Shown here in pieces: positions 33,801 to 41,059 of a stretch of DNA of 64,000 nucleotides (the first letter of the stretch is position 1; each line of letters starts with the position of its first letter). The position numbers were made by a program, and so were the translations under genes. The notes beneath the pieces are model-generated. The model had not been told where the DNA came from. It saw only the letters and a program-made list of their open reading frames with translations, and did not search any database. The DNA is from Theionarchaea archaeon (GTDB lineage Archaea; Methanobacteriota_B; Thermococci; Methanofastidiosales; SZ-28-30): the NCBI GenBank assembly GCA_018992685.1, contig JACVGT010000001.1:1-64000 (forward strand). The letters are read 5' to 3'.

Positions 33801-36509
33801 ATACAGTGCCCAGGAGAACTTGGTGTTCTGTGCAGAGGATTCAGTGAAATACAAGGTATTTTCACCATTTGTCAATCCAGTAACAGCGACCTGAGCTGTG
33901 GTATTCTTCAGATTGCTGGAAATAAGTTTCCAGTTGGATTCATTTACATCATACTGGACCTGTGCAGGATACGCTTTCCAATACGCAGTTACTGAAAAGC
34001 TATGTGACTGCTGGTTACAAGAAGGATTTGTCGAACAGCCTTGATACCCCAGAGTGTTGGGGTAGTGGGTAAAAGGTCCAATGTAGGCCCAGCCCTGGTA
34101 TATAGTAACGTCGGGGAAAACACCGCATGAATAGGTATAGTATGTCTTGTAATTACTGGACTGCCAGCTACAGAGTGTCCAGGTGGCATCATGGCATCCA
34201 GTTCCGTAATTTGGAGTGTAGGAATGTACTTCTGAGTAGGTGGGATCAGAGGCTAGCCCGGTGATCTGTAATATGGCATTTCCAGCTACCGAATAGCCTG
34301 TTAAATCCACGGGGAAAGAAGTGCTGCTTGTATTCTCATTAAAGGTCCCAGAAAAGGTTTGATATGAGGTGTAATTTCCAAATAAAGAGTCAGATTCTGT
34401 GGGATGAGCCTCCCCGTCATAGGTCACATATACTTCTTTCACATAGGTACTGTCCTGCTTTTCTGCCATGCCGATCAAGGCTGTATGTACAGAGGAGGGG
34501 ACAGTGCTATTGGAGAATTTGTTGGTGAAGGTCTGTTTTATGGCACCTGTATTATCCATGAAGAACCCCGAACCATTAGTGTTAGAATACGAGAAAAACG
34601 TCTCATGGCCTTCTGCATTTTTAGTATAGGTGATGTTCCCCCAGTTATCATAAGAAAAGTAGGTAGTATAAGAAAGTGTCGATCCATCATTATATACATT
34701 TGATTGCGTAACCGCCTTTTGGGAATTATAAGTATATGTGTATTTTCTGATGGGTGTTGCTGATTCATCCTTGGTTATCTGTTCTGTGATTAATCCACTG
34801 CTGTTTATAGTGAAGTGATTAGAACCTTTCGTAGTATCTGATTCATTCTTTACGGTGGCGACAGAAGATGTGATTGCCTCTAATGTCCCTGTGTAGGAGA
34901 AAACCATGTGGCGCACCTGACTCGTCTCATATACCCTCTGGTCAGTGACATAGTACTTATAGTAATCATTATCGGAGAACCTATCATACGAGTATGTTGT
35001 ATACCCCGTGGTGGCATACGCTATCTGGGATAGCAACCAGTAGTTATATCCACTGTTGTAGTAGTAACTGGTTCTCCTATCCAGGAAATCATCCATCCAC
35101 TGCAGACACCCGTTTCCATCATATGAGTATTCTAATTCGGCACTGTTATACGTGATTTTCCATAATCGACCACTGGAGTAACTGAGGCTGAGTGTCCGTC
35201 CAATGGTGTCCGTTATAGTGGTTAAAATGCCACTCTGATAGGTAAAATCAATACTGTTCCCATCAATATCTCGGATTTGAGTCAACTTCCCGGAGGTATC
35301 AAACTCATAAACTGTACCGCTGGCCATGGTCAACGTATATGTGTTATTCCCATTCTTCACTAGGGTGAAATGAGAGCCGACATGATTTTCAAAGGTATTA
35401 CTCACCCAAGAGATCTTGTATGCTGTCCCCCCCCATAGGTGCAGGTATTTCGTCCCAACATATGGGAAGTCGAGCGACCAGCCCTTACCCAGATCTACAG
35501 GAGGAGCTTCATAATCATAGGGGCTACTTCCATAGAATACTGCAGGGGTCTGGTATACCCTACTGATGTTTACGTTTAGACTTCGTCCTGGAATCACTAA
35601 ATCCGTTTGGGTAATAGTTAGTAACCCATTGGCAGGGTTGACAAACTCCTTCAGATTCCTGAAATACTGTCCATACGGTGTCAACCCTGAAGACTCCCAA
35701 GCATCTTCAAAAGTCTGCATGGAAGGGTCAATCACTACAGGGTATTGAGCAGACCTAAGCCATTCTTGTCCTGATGCATCAATCACTTTGTGCAGTTCAT
35801 ATCCTGTTTCCGTCTCAACTAGATCATAATGGACATCAGTACAAACTGAGCCTCTATCGTCCTTCATAAACGGAGCAAGTATTTCAACTATAGGGTTCCC
35901 ATCTGAAGAGAACAGCAACGATCCAGTTTCAGTATACTCTGGTGTCATTTTATCCCAGGAAATCTCATATATGAACCATTCACTCTTTATGAACTCAGAA
36001 AGTACCAGTCTCTCTGTTAATAACGATGTGTCTACCTCATATTCCATATCTACAGAACTAAATACACCAGAGACAGAAAGTGTATTGTCCTCAGAATCAC
36101 TCTCCTCAGCCTGCACTTCCCCCGAATCACTCTCCACCAATTCCAGTTCAATCCAAGTTTCTCCAATCTCCATTCTCATGGTTTGTCCATCGAAGAATGC
36201 TGTATAATATGGAGAATTTGCCATATACTCATAATCCTGGTTGCTACTGGAGTGAACCTGCAATGGCTCATGACTGGGAGATTCTGTATATCCATAATTC
36301 TCTTCAATACCATAAACTCCATCCTGCAGCGTAACATGTCGTAACCTGTCAAGTGAACTTCCGAACACTATTTCTTCGGAAGGTATATCTGTCATTCCAG
36401 CCAAGAGTTGGACATTAAATAGGAGACCCATAAAAAGAATGGCACCAATATAAGTAACTTTTGAGATTCTGAGAACCTCATTAACTGTACCTACATCTCT
36501 CATCTTCAT
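30828..36509 (-). CDS. secreted RHS/YD-repeat protein
   Basis: 1,893 residues from ATG 36509, preceded by GGAGGTTTGGAAT (TTG 36524 is upstream in frame). An N-terminal hydrophobic segment (VTYIGAILFMGLLFNVQLLAG, ~18-38) looks like a signal. Residues ~280-480 carry an RHS-entry region (FVNPANGLLTITQTDL, DLGKGWSLDF). YD repeats (YDxxGxxxxxTDAxxxxxxYxYD) run to about residue 1560. The RHS-associated core (DHIGSTRQITD..., GLYYCGARYYDPEIGRFITRDP..., NPVRYVDPMGL) lies at ~1565-1665. An acidic EEKEEEEKEDD/GGGGEGEGE linker follows, then a ~170-residue variable tail ending in two hydrophobic helices. RHS shells encapsulate C-terminal effectors; this tail resembles no toxin I know. Base composition is more AT-rich than the ribosomal genes, consistent with transfer. 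Confidence 0.9.
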   Translation of the reverse strand: MKMRDVGTVNEVLRISKVTYIGAILFMGLLFNVQLLAGMTDIPSEEIVFGSSLDRLRHVTLQDGVYGIEENYGYTESPSHEPLQVHSSSNQDYEYMANSPYYTAFFDGQTMRMEIGETWIELELVESDSGEVQAEESDSEDNTLSVSGVFSSVDMEYEVDTSLLTERLVLSEFIKSEWFIYEISWDKMTPEYTETGSLLFSSDGNPIVEILAPFMKDDRGSVCTDVHYDLVETETGYELHKVIDASGQEWLRSAQYPVVIDPSMQTFEDAWESSGLTPYGQYFRNLKEFVNPANGLLTITQTDLVIPGRSLNVNISRVYQTPAVFYGSSPYDYEAPPVDLGKGWSLDFPYVGTKYLHLWGGTAYKISWVSNTFENHVGSHFTLVKNGNNTYTLTMASGTVYEFDTSGKLTQIRDIDGNSIDFTYQSGILTTITDTIGRTLSLSYSSGRLWKITYNSAELEYSYDGNGCLQWMDDFLDRRTSYYYNSGYNYWLLSQIAYATTGYTTYSYDRFSDNDYYKYYVTDQRVYETSQVRHMVFSYTGTLEAITSSVATVKNESDTTKGSNHFTINSSGLITEQITKDESATPIRKYTYTYNSQKAVTQSNVYNDGSTLSYTTYFSYDNWGNITYTKNAEGHETFFSYSNTNGSGFFMDNTGAIKQTFTNKFSNSTVPSSVHTALIGMAEKQDSTYVKEVYVTYDGEAHPTESDSLFGNYTSYQTFSGTFNENTSSTSFPVDLTGYSVAGNAILQITGLASDPTYSEVHSYTPNYGTGCHDATWTLCSWQSSNYKTYYTYSCGVFPDVTIYQGWAYIGPFTHYPNTLGYQGCSTNPSCNQQSHSFSVTAYWKAYPAQVQYDVNESNWKLISSNLKNTTAQVAVTGLTNGENTLYFTESSAQNTKFSWALYVPVDNSPDTYTTSMQYDTYGNVTSITDAESNNLSLTYSATYSYAYLTEISATVGQDTITSKATYDSNRGWITSIQQPEGVSIGSGYDYLFTYDLLGRVTKKEFPLLSGQAQRSYIEAIFDDTNRKITIIDQLRHHIVQEYDRLGRLQSSRWYTGTYGSGTLYATVSYAWLYNDLISTVTNPLNQMQTYTYDFLGRALQISYPDSSSVSWSYDDSNNKVTLTNGRGYDKIGWFNWLGQLVKVEEEYTADTFATTTYQYNEVGNLTSFTDAESHTTSYTYTSLFGVTRITYPDSTWEEYQYNNVGNVTSLTDAEDNETTITYDSLNRLLQVQYQDTSTVTVTYDLNSNVVRMDDDAISTGDYTENTYDSWERIISETRHISIEAYIVSYQYDIAGRLIKLTYPDTMEITYSYDDLNRITDVKRYVDGSNDEIILDNVQYNVESLLTQVDYGNDLRATFSYDSRDRISTIDLKNGETFFLDLDYTYDNNSNITQLANAWRDTSDSWHSNTESYSYDGLDRLTSASCTSWSHTYSYDKTGNRIGKDGITYTVNSVNEVTALSNDTSFSYNSNGNMTERTTSTDSWVYTYDYANRLTGVEKNSATLGEYKYDGIGRRLQVAENGVTTRYIYFGANVLYEENSNGSASYIYGPTGRIAKRTTIQGESNIFYYHTDHIGSTRQITDNDKNIVAAITYHPFGEACIEEGSEDYLFSGQERDITGLYYCGARYYDPEIGRFITRDPFKGMISNPQSLNGYSYCQNNPVRYVDPMGLDRTLHDIGNPGSSYNSEEKEEEEKEDDGGGGEGEGEQETPHTLPYGDDELLVLRTPVQRSGNVGVAVAELWTLDENGFYNTQEGLAIIYYDNDGNIADYVFISFDDFVPVEDERPVGVKTAMEFLDKHDIDPEDFAIAIDALQEFCHDKELEYENKSSLRGLLVGGASGILGILSFIGKKILFAYFGLAGAIAGLGYTVFSYIYYRHMESIWDRRGNAVPKAK

Positions 36510-36614
36510 ATTCCAAACCTCCAAAAGCTTTGCATTGACTTCGCCACCTGCATGTGCATATTCTTCAATCTGCAGGCTTTGCTGTCAATATAGCTAAGCC
36601 GTAGACATTTAGCC

Positions 36615-36642
36615 GGTACTTTATTTAAACCTTTCGGTTTAA
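36615..36642 (-). promoter_or_regulatory. RHS gene promoter with overlapping inverted repeat
   Basis: On the minus strand GGTTTAAATAAAGTACC gives a TATA box about 25 bases before a predicted start near 36600. A perfect inverted repeat TTAAACC-TTTC-GGTTTAA (36625-36642) overlaps its upstream edge, where TFB would bind, a likely operator position. Confidence 0.45.
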
Positions 36643-37080
36643 TCTGTAGGAAATGCATTCATATCTCAACAGTGTTGAGATGAATACCAGTCACATGAGT
36701 CTCAGTTTGGGCTCTTGTCTTTGATTAGATTTTCAGAATGACCTATTTCGTTATCGATATTTGAAAGAGTTATTTAGAGTAATAGAAAAATGAATCTCAT
36801 TCCCGTGTGTATCTTTAGTCAATCGGATGTTTACCTAGAGAAAGAGAGTTGCATAATCCTCGTTTCTAGGTACAATACATAGGCCTCATCAGTACGTTTG
36901 ATCAGTCTAAAGTGATCTCTCTGGTGATGCTGACGGTCTTTTCAAGTGATAGGGCAGAATAGTGGCTGGGCTTGTCATGAAGTGTCTTTTGTGTATCTAT
37001 TAGAAGGGCCTTCCACTAGAAAGAATTTGATAGTTCGATGTTTCATTCCTCGTCGATGATATCATTGATTGATAGGTAAC
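36643..37080. other. gene-free stretch
   Basis: About 440 AT-rich bases between divergent genes with no convincing frame. I see no tRNA, repeat or second promoter pair beyond those listed. Confidence 0.4.
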
Positions 37081-37081
37081 C

Positions 37082-37090
37082 CTTTATATT
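37082..37090 (+). promoter_or_regulatory. TATA box of methyltransferase gene
   Basis: CTTTATATT is centred 24 bases before ATG 37110 with no Shine-Dalgarno between, so the message is probably leaderless. Confidence 0.5.
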
Positions 37091-37109
37091 CTCACAGGTA
37101 TTTCATTCC

Positions 37110-37919
37110 ATGGTTCAAGCAAAGGACACTCGAGAGGAAGTTGACTGGTCTAAATGGTACAATTTCCAGGGTCGTATGGGTATTCCTATTATCCACTTGG
37201 GCGGGACAAGAGCAACCACAGATCTCTTGGCCCTCTGTGACCTTTCTGAAAAGAGTGAAGTGCTTGATGTGGGATGTGGCACTGGATACACGGCGTGTGA
37301 GATTGCACAAAAGTACAGTGCTCATGTTGTCGGTATCGATGTCTCTGAAGACATGATAGCAAAAGCACAGGAAAGAGCACGTCAAAACCACCTGAAATCA
37401 GTTGAATTTCAAGTTGCTGATGTATTGGAGCTCCCATTTCAGGATGAAACCTTTGACACGGTCATCATGGAATCAGTCCTCATCGTTTTACCTGGTGAAA
37501 AGCGTGACGCTCTGACTGAAATTGTGAGGGTTCTCAAACCAGGAGGAGTACTGGGCGCAAACGAGGATTTTGCACGTAGCGAAACGCCTGATGAAGTTCT
37601 GGATTGTCTCGCTACCGCATTACCCCTCATGAGCCTCTTGACTCCCCAGGATTTGAGGAAGCTCTTTGAAGACTCAGGGTTAGAAGTCATGCACTGTATA
37701 GAGAACTCATCAAAAGGTGTGATCACTCCAAGAGAAGTGGTGAACATCATCAAAACAATGGGCGTGGTTAGACTCCTATCTTACTCTCTACGGTCAGTAG
37801 TTGATCCAGAAATCCGGATGTTTGCCAGGCATTACAGGGAAGGTTCAAATATTATGATTAAACGTAAGGATACCATGGATTTCTTTGGATATGTTTTGAT
37901 TGTCGGAAGAAAATTATGA
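37110..37919 (+). CDS. class I SAM-dependent methyltransferase
   Basis: 269 residues. Motif I is VLDVGCGTGYTACEIAQ (residues ~48-64), motif II AHVVGIDVSEDMIAKAQERA, and then VEFQVADVLELPFQDETFDTVIMESVL with LTEIVRVLKPGGVLGANE. This is the UbiE/Methyltransf_11 pattern acting on a small molecule or lipid. The N-terminal ~40 residues (EEVDWSKWYNFQGRMGIPIIHLGGTRATTDLL) are shared by a group of archaeal methyltransferases of unknown substrate. Neighbours give no clear pathway. Confidence 0.85.
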   Translation: MVQAKDTREEVDWSKWYNFQGRMGIPIIHLGGTRATTDLLALCDLSEKSEVLDVGCGTGYTACEIAQKYSAHVVGIDVSEDMIAKAQERARQNHLKSVEFQVADVLELPFQDETFDTVIMESVLIVLPGEKRDALTEIVRVLKPGGVLGANEDFARSETPDEVLDCLATALPLMSLLTPQDLRKLFEDSGLEVMHCIENSSKGVITPREVVNIIKTMGVVRLLSYSLRSVVDPEIRMFARHYREGSNIMIKRKDTMDFFGYVLIVGRKL

Positions 37920-38170
37920 TACTAAAGGTTATTGACTGCTTTCAAGTGCCTTGAACAACACTTTTGGATGGGTGTGATCCAAATGAAAAAACAAGAAAGG
38001 CAGTATAGGCCAGGAGCACGAACACGAAAATGTATCCCCCTACTACACGAAAGCTTGTTGTATGTGTTGTGCATCAGGTAACTGCGATTCAGGGCATTCA
38101 TCTTTCTACTGGACGCCCGAATTTCACGGAATGACTGCTGCACCTCAAGACTAGGATTCAGATTGGTGGA
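37920..38170. other. gene-free stretch
   Basis: A 73-residue minus-strand frame (37922-38143) with a short hydrophobic patch exists but has no ribosome site and weak protein character; I do not call it. The TATA box for the next gene is CTTATAAAC near 38175. Confidence 0.35.
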
Positions 38171-38244
38171 AAGTCTTATAAACTACTACATCCCTTAATA
38201 GCTACTATAGTCGGTAGACAATTCACAGGAGAAAGGTGGAAAGA

Positions 38245-39282
38245 ATGAATGGAAAGTCATGTATCATCCCACGCAAAGTATGCTGGCTCTTACTTTTTGC
38301 CTTAATGCCATTGTGCAGCGGCAGTATTGATGGCTCAACCCCTCTGGAGACGTTATCACGAGATGTTATCATACTCAACCAGCATGCACCTGGAGAAAAG
38401 GTTGAAATCACGTTCATCAGCAATGCTGGATTCCTCATAGTCTCTGGTGATAAGAAGATCCTGGTGGATGCTCTGTGGGAGGCAAGTGCTGGAGATCAAA
38501 CTCCACAGGAAGTTCGAGAATTAGTAGGGAATGCATCGCCCCCATTTGATGATATTGACCTTGCTTTGACCACTCATGTTCATATTGACCATTTTAGTCC
38601 GTCAGTGGCCGGAGCACATCTGGAAAATGACCCACATACAATTTTCGTTTCTACAGAGGAAGTGGTACGGACTCTAAGATCATCCTTTCCCGGGTTCAGC
38701 TCAATTCAGGACAGGGTGAAAGCAGTTCAACCAGAAGAGGGAGAACGAGTTTCATTGACTCTCAATGGCATTGACATTGAAGTATTGAACCTCCATCATG
38801 GCATTGATGTTCCTGTGAGAAATAATGCCTACCTCTTCACGATTGGTGGACTGAAAATGTTTCATACAGGAGATATTGATGTGACATTCGAAGAAATTCA
38901 AGCTTACGAGCTGTTCAATGATGAAATTGATATTGCCTTCGTTCCATACTTCTTTATGGTATTCGGGGGAGAGGAAGAACGAATACTCAGGGAAAGCATC
39001 AAAGCAAACCGCATCATCCCCATACATATTCAACCTAATTCTGGTAGATACACTCTTGAGAACATAGATGAAGAATACCCTGAAGCTTGTGTGTTCTATG
39101 GAAAAATGCAGACGATCGTTGTGTCTCCCCAATTGGAAGCGATAGAAGAACACGCAGAAGATGAAGAAGAACAGGAAGAACCTGTGGAGGAAGTGCCAGA
39201 AGAAGGAGGATTTTGTCTCGGTACTCTCTTACTCTTGAGTCTGTTGGCTGCAGGTGGTATTGTTGGAAAGAGAGAAGAATAG
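38245..39282 (+). CDS. exported metallo-beta-lactamase-fold hydrolase with C-terminal anchor
   Basis: 345 residues from ATG 38245 (AAAGGTGGAAAGA upstream; GTG 38236 also in frame). A signal peptide is visible at ~9-26 (PRKVCWLLLFALMPLCSGS). The metal-binding HxHxDH is at 111-116 (THVHIDHFSP), with later His and Asp in FHTGDID and IPIHIQPNSGRY, closest to UlaG-type lactonases. An acidic linker (HAEDEEEQEEPVEEVPEE, ~297-314) precedes GGFCLGT, a hydrophobic helix and basic KREE end. The same GGxCLGT-helix-basic arrangement ends the C25-protease-related gene at 43356, suggesting a shared cell-surface sorting signal. Confidence 0.85.
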   Translation: MNGKSCIIPRKVCWLLLFALMPLCSGSIDGSTPLETLSRDVIILNQHAPGEKVEITFISNAGFLIVSGDKKILVDALWEASAGDQTPQEVRELVGNASPPFDDIDLALTTHVHIDHFSPSVAGAHLENDPHTIFVSTEEVVRTLRSSFPGFSSIQDRVKAVQPEEGERVSLTLNGIDIEVLNLHHGIDVPVRNNAYLFTIGGLKMFHTGDIDVTFEEIQAYELFNDEIDIAFVPYFFMVFGGEEERILRESIKANRIIPIHIQPNSGRYTLENIDEEYPEACVFYGKMQTIVVSPQLEAIEEHAEDEEEQEEPVEEVPEEGGFCLGTLLLLSLLAAGGIVGKREE

Positions 39283-39372
39283 ATTAATACATCGATTATT
39301 GTGACCAGGTGCTCATGTACTCCCCCTGAACTCATACTGCAGATTATGCGCTTTGGGAGTGGTACAGCTCCA

Positions 39373-40677
39373 CTAGTTTCCCTCAAAGAATATGCGATCT
39401 GTGATTTTCTTCTTCCGTGCGATTCGGAGCACTTCCTTGATGAAGTCACTGGCGCCACACACACAGAAATCGTTGAACATGGAATGGGAAAGAGCAGCAC
39501 AACGGAAGTTGCACACATCTTCAACATCGCACGTTTTACATTCTGAAAAAGAATCCTTTGTAATCTGTCTGAATGCAGTCCCACCTTTTCCATTTTCCCA
39601 GATTTCCTTAAATGATGTATCTCTCAAGTTTCCCATGCAAAATTCTTCCAGCGCTGCAGTATCAGCGCACGGGTACACATTGCCGTCAAATCTCACCCAG
39701 ACATCAGTTCTGGAACCTTCACAAGCGAGAAAAGCTTTTTGGAAAAGCTCTGGCATATCGTCCACATGGAGGGGATGAGGACCTCCATACAGTTTTCGAT
39801 CCCGTGATTTCACACGACGAATCTTGAGTTCTCTGATCCTGATGAAATCGTGTGCATCTTCCTTCCTGAGCCAGAGTTGCTTTTGATGTTCAGAAGATCT
39901 GCCAAATGGAAGTACAGGATTAAGGCTCACTTTTATCCCTCTGTTCAGCCAGTGTGCCATCAGTCGTTCTGCTTCCCCTTTGTTTATCTGGGACAGGGTG
40001 AAGTTGATCCCAAACTTTGTTTCTTCCCTCAGGAACATTTCTAAAACTTCTGTAGTCCTTGCAAATGAGCCCTTTCCCCGTATCTTGTCATGACTCTCCT
40101 CGAACCCATCAAGACTCACACCATACCTGACACTTCTTGGTAGAACCTGAAAATCATCCTCTGTCACGAGAGTGGCATTGGTGACCACGTACTGCTGGAG
40201 ACCGACCTCATCACCATAATTCAAGATTTCAACGATGTCTTCTCTCATGAAGGGCTCACCTCCTGAGATGTTTACTTTAAAGACCTTCATGTCAGCCCAT
40301 TCATCATACAGGGCTTTGATCTCCTCAGTTGTGAGCTCATCCGGATGCTTCTTCCCTGCTGCGAAAAGGCAGTGTGGACAATTCAAGTTGCAGGCATGGG
40401 TTACCTCAATGCAGGCTGTAATAGGTGCTGAAAGATGTGTACATCCATCATCAAACTCGAATGCTTTGAGCTGAAATGGAGTGTAATCCATGGATTTCTT
40501 CTCACCGGGAATCATGCCTGCATTTGTAAGATACTGCATGAGGGGGTCATCAATATCTCCCTTCTCAATACGTTGGAGAGTTTTCTCATTGATAAAGAAC
40601 ATTGAAGCATCTGCATTGATCATGAGTCCTCCAAAATGCTCTCTCCTACAAGCACAATACTTATTGAATTCGATCAT
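39373..40677 (-). CDS. radical SAM/SPASM peptide maturase with N-terminal PqqD-like domain
   Basis: 434 residues. ATG 40677 is taken (GTG 40686 in frame). Residues ~1-55 (YCACRREHFGGLMINADASMFFIN..., IEKGD) resemble a PqqD-like RiPP recognition element. The radical SAM CxxxCxxC is Cys96/100/103 (HACNLNCPHC), with ISGGEPFMREDI as the SAM-binding GGEP motif. The C-terminus (VRFDGNVYPCADTAALEEFCMGNL..., ECKTCDVEDVCNFRCAA) is a SPASM domain carrying auxiliary Fe-S clusters. Such enzymes crosslink or epimerise ribosomal peptides. The 31-residue peptide gene 36 bases upstream is the likely substrate. Confidence 0.88.
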   Translation of the reverse strand: MIEFNKYCACRREHFGGLMINADASMFFINEKTLQRIEKGDIDDPLMQYLTNAGMIPGEKKSMDYTPFQLKAFEFDDGCTHLSAPITACIEVTHACNLNCPHCLFAAGKKHPDELTTEEIKALYDEWADMKVFKVNISGGEPFMREDIVEILNYGDEVGLQQYVVTNATLVTEDDFQVLPRSVRYGVSLDGFEESHDKIRGKGSFARTTEVLEMFLREETKFGINFTLSQINKGEAERLMAHWLNRGIKVSLNPVLPFGRSSEHQKQLWLRKEDAHDFIRIRELKIRRVKSRDRKLYGGPHPLHVDDMPELFQKAFLACEGSRTDVWVRFDGNVYPCADTAALEEFCMGNLRDTSFKEIWENGKGGTAFRQITKDSFSECKTCDVEDVCNFRCAALSHSMFNDFCVCGASDFIKEVLRIARKKKITDRIFFEGN

Positions 40678-40693
40678 CAGTACCACTTGATTT

Positions 40694-40710
40694 AAAAGAA
40701 ATAAAAAAAA
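40694..40710 (-). terminator. T-run between precursor and maturase genes
   Basis: On the minus strand the stop of the short peptide is followed by CCCTTTTTTTTATTTCTTTT, a typical archaeal oligo-T terminator. Partial termination would give more precursor than maturase message. Confidence 0.5.
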
Positions 40711-40713
40711 GGG

Positions 40714-40809
40714 TTAGGGTGCCCAGACTATACCGCCCTTTGGGAACACAATTGGGTTCACACTTCCGATTACAATTGTTCTCGTCATGCGTAGAGTTAC
40801 TTTCTTCAT
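40714..40809 (-). CDS. candidate RiPP precursor peptide (system 1)
   Basis: 31 residues, shorter than most gene finders accept. ATG 40809 has a strong GGAGGTGAAAGC ribosome site, and a TATA box lies at 40843-40852. The N-terminal half (MKKVTLRMTRTIVIGS) is basic and could be the leader; the C-terminal half (NPIVFPKGGIVWAP) has Lys, Trp, Phe and Pro residues that radical SAM enzymes commonly target. There is no Cys. It lies immediately upstream of a PqqD-domain radical SAM/SPASM maturase with a T-run between, the classic arrangement for RiPP precursors. Family identity is unknown. Confidence 0.65.
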   Translation of the reverse strand: MKKVTLRMTRTIVIGSVNPIVFPKGGIVWAP

Positions 40810-40842
40810 TTGCTTTCACCTCCACTTTCAACTCCCCCGTCT

Positions 40843-40852
40843 CTATATAAAT
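40843..40852 (-). promoter_or_regulatory. TATA box of peptide/maturase unit
   Basis: Minus-strand ATTTATATAG, centred about 39 bases before the peptide ATG, predicts a 13-nt leader that contains just the GGAGGTGA ribosome site. Confidence 0.6.
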
Positions 40853-41059
40853 CTTTCTATTAGATCAATTGCCAAAAGAAAGAGACATTATCCTGTATGG
40901 AAGATATTGAGTCTTCGAGACAGAATTACTTCTCCACGAATTTAGATATTGTAGGCTAATAGCAGGTTAGTTCTTTCTGAAATCATGAAGTCTTCATGTG
41001 AGTACTTTCCTGGAGCATGTGTCCTCTCAATCTACTGCTTTCTCGTTTCCCGCAATCAA

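Noticed and set aside
30828-36509. Repetitive sequence as CRISPR or satellite DNA
   Set aside because: The periodicity is that of YD-repeat codons in one continuous frame with varied bases, not identical spaced repeats.
37922-38143. 73-residue minus-strand frame
   Set aside because: No ribosome site, poor composition and no promoter; lies in an intergenic stretch.
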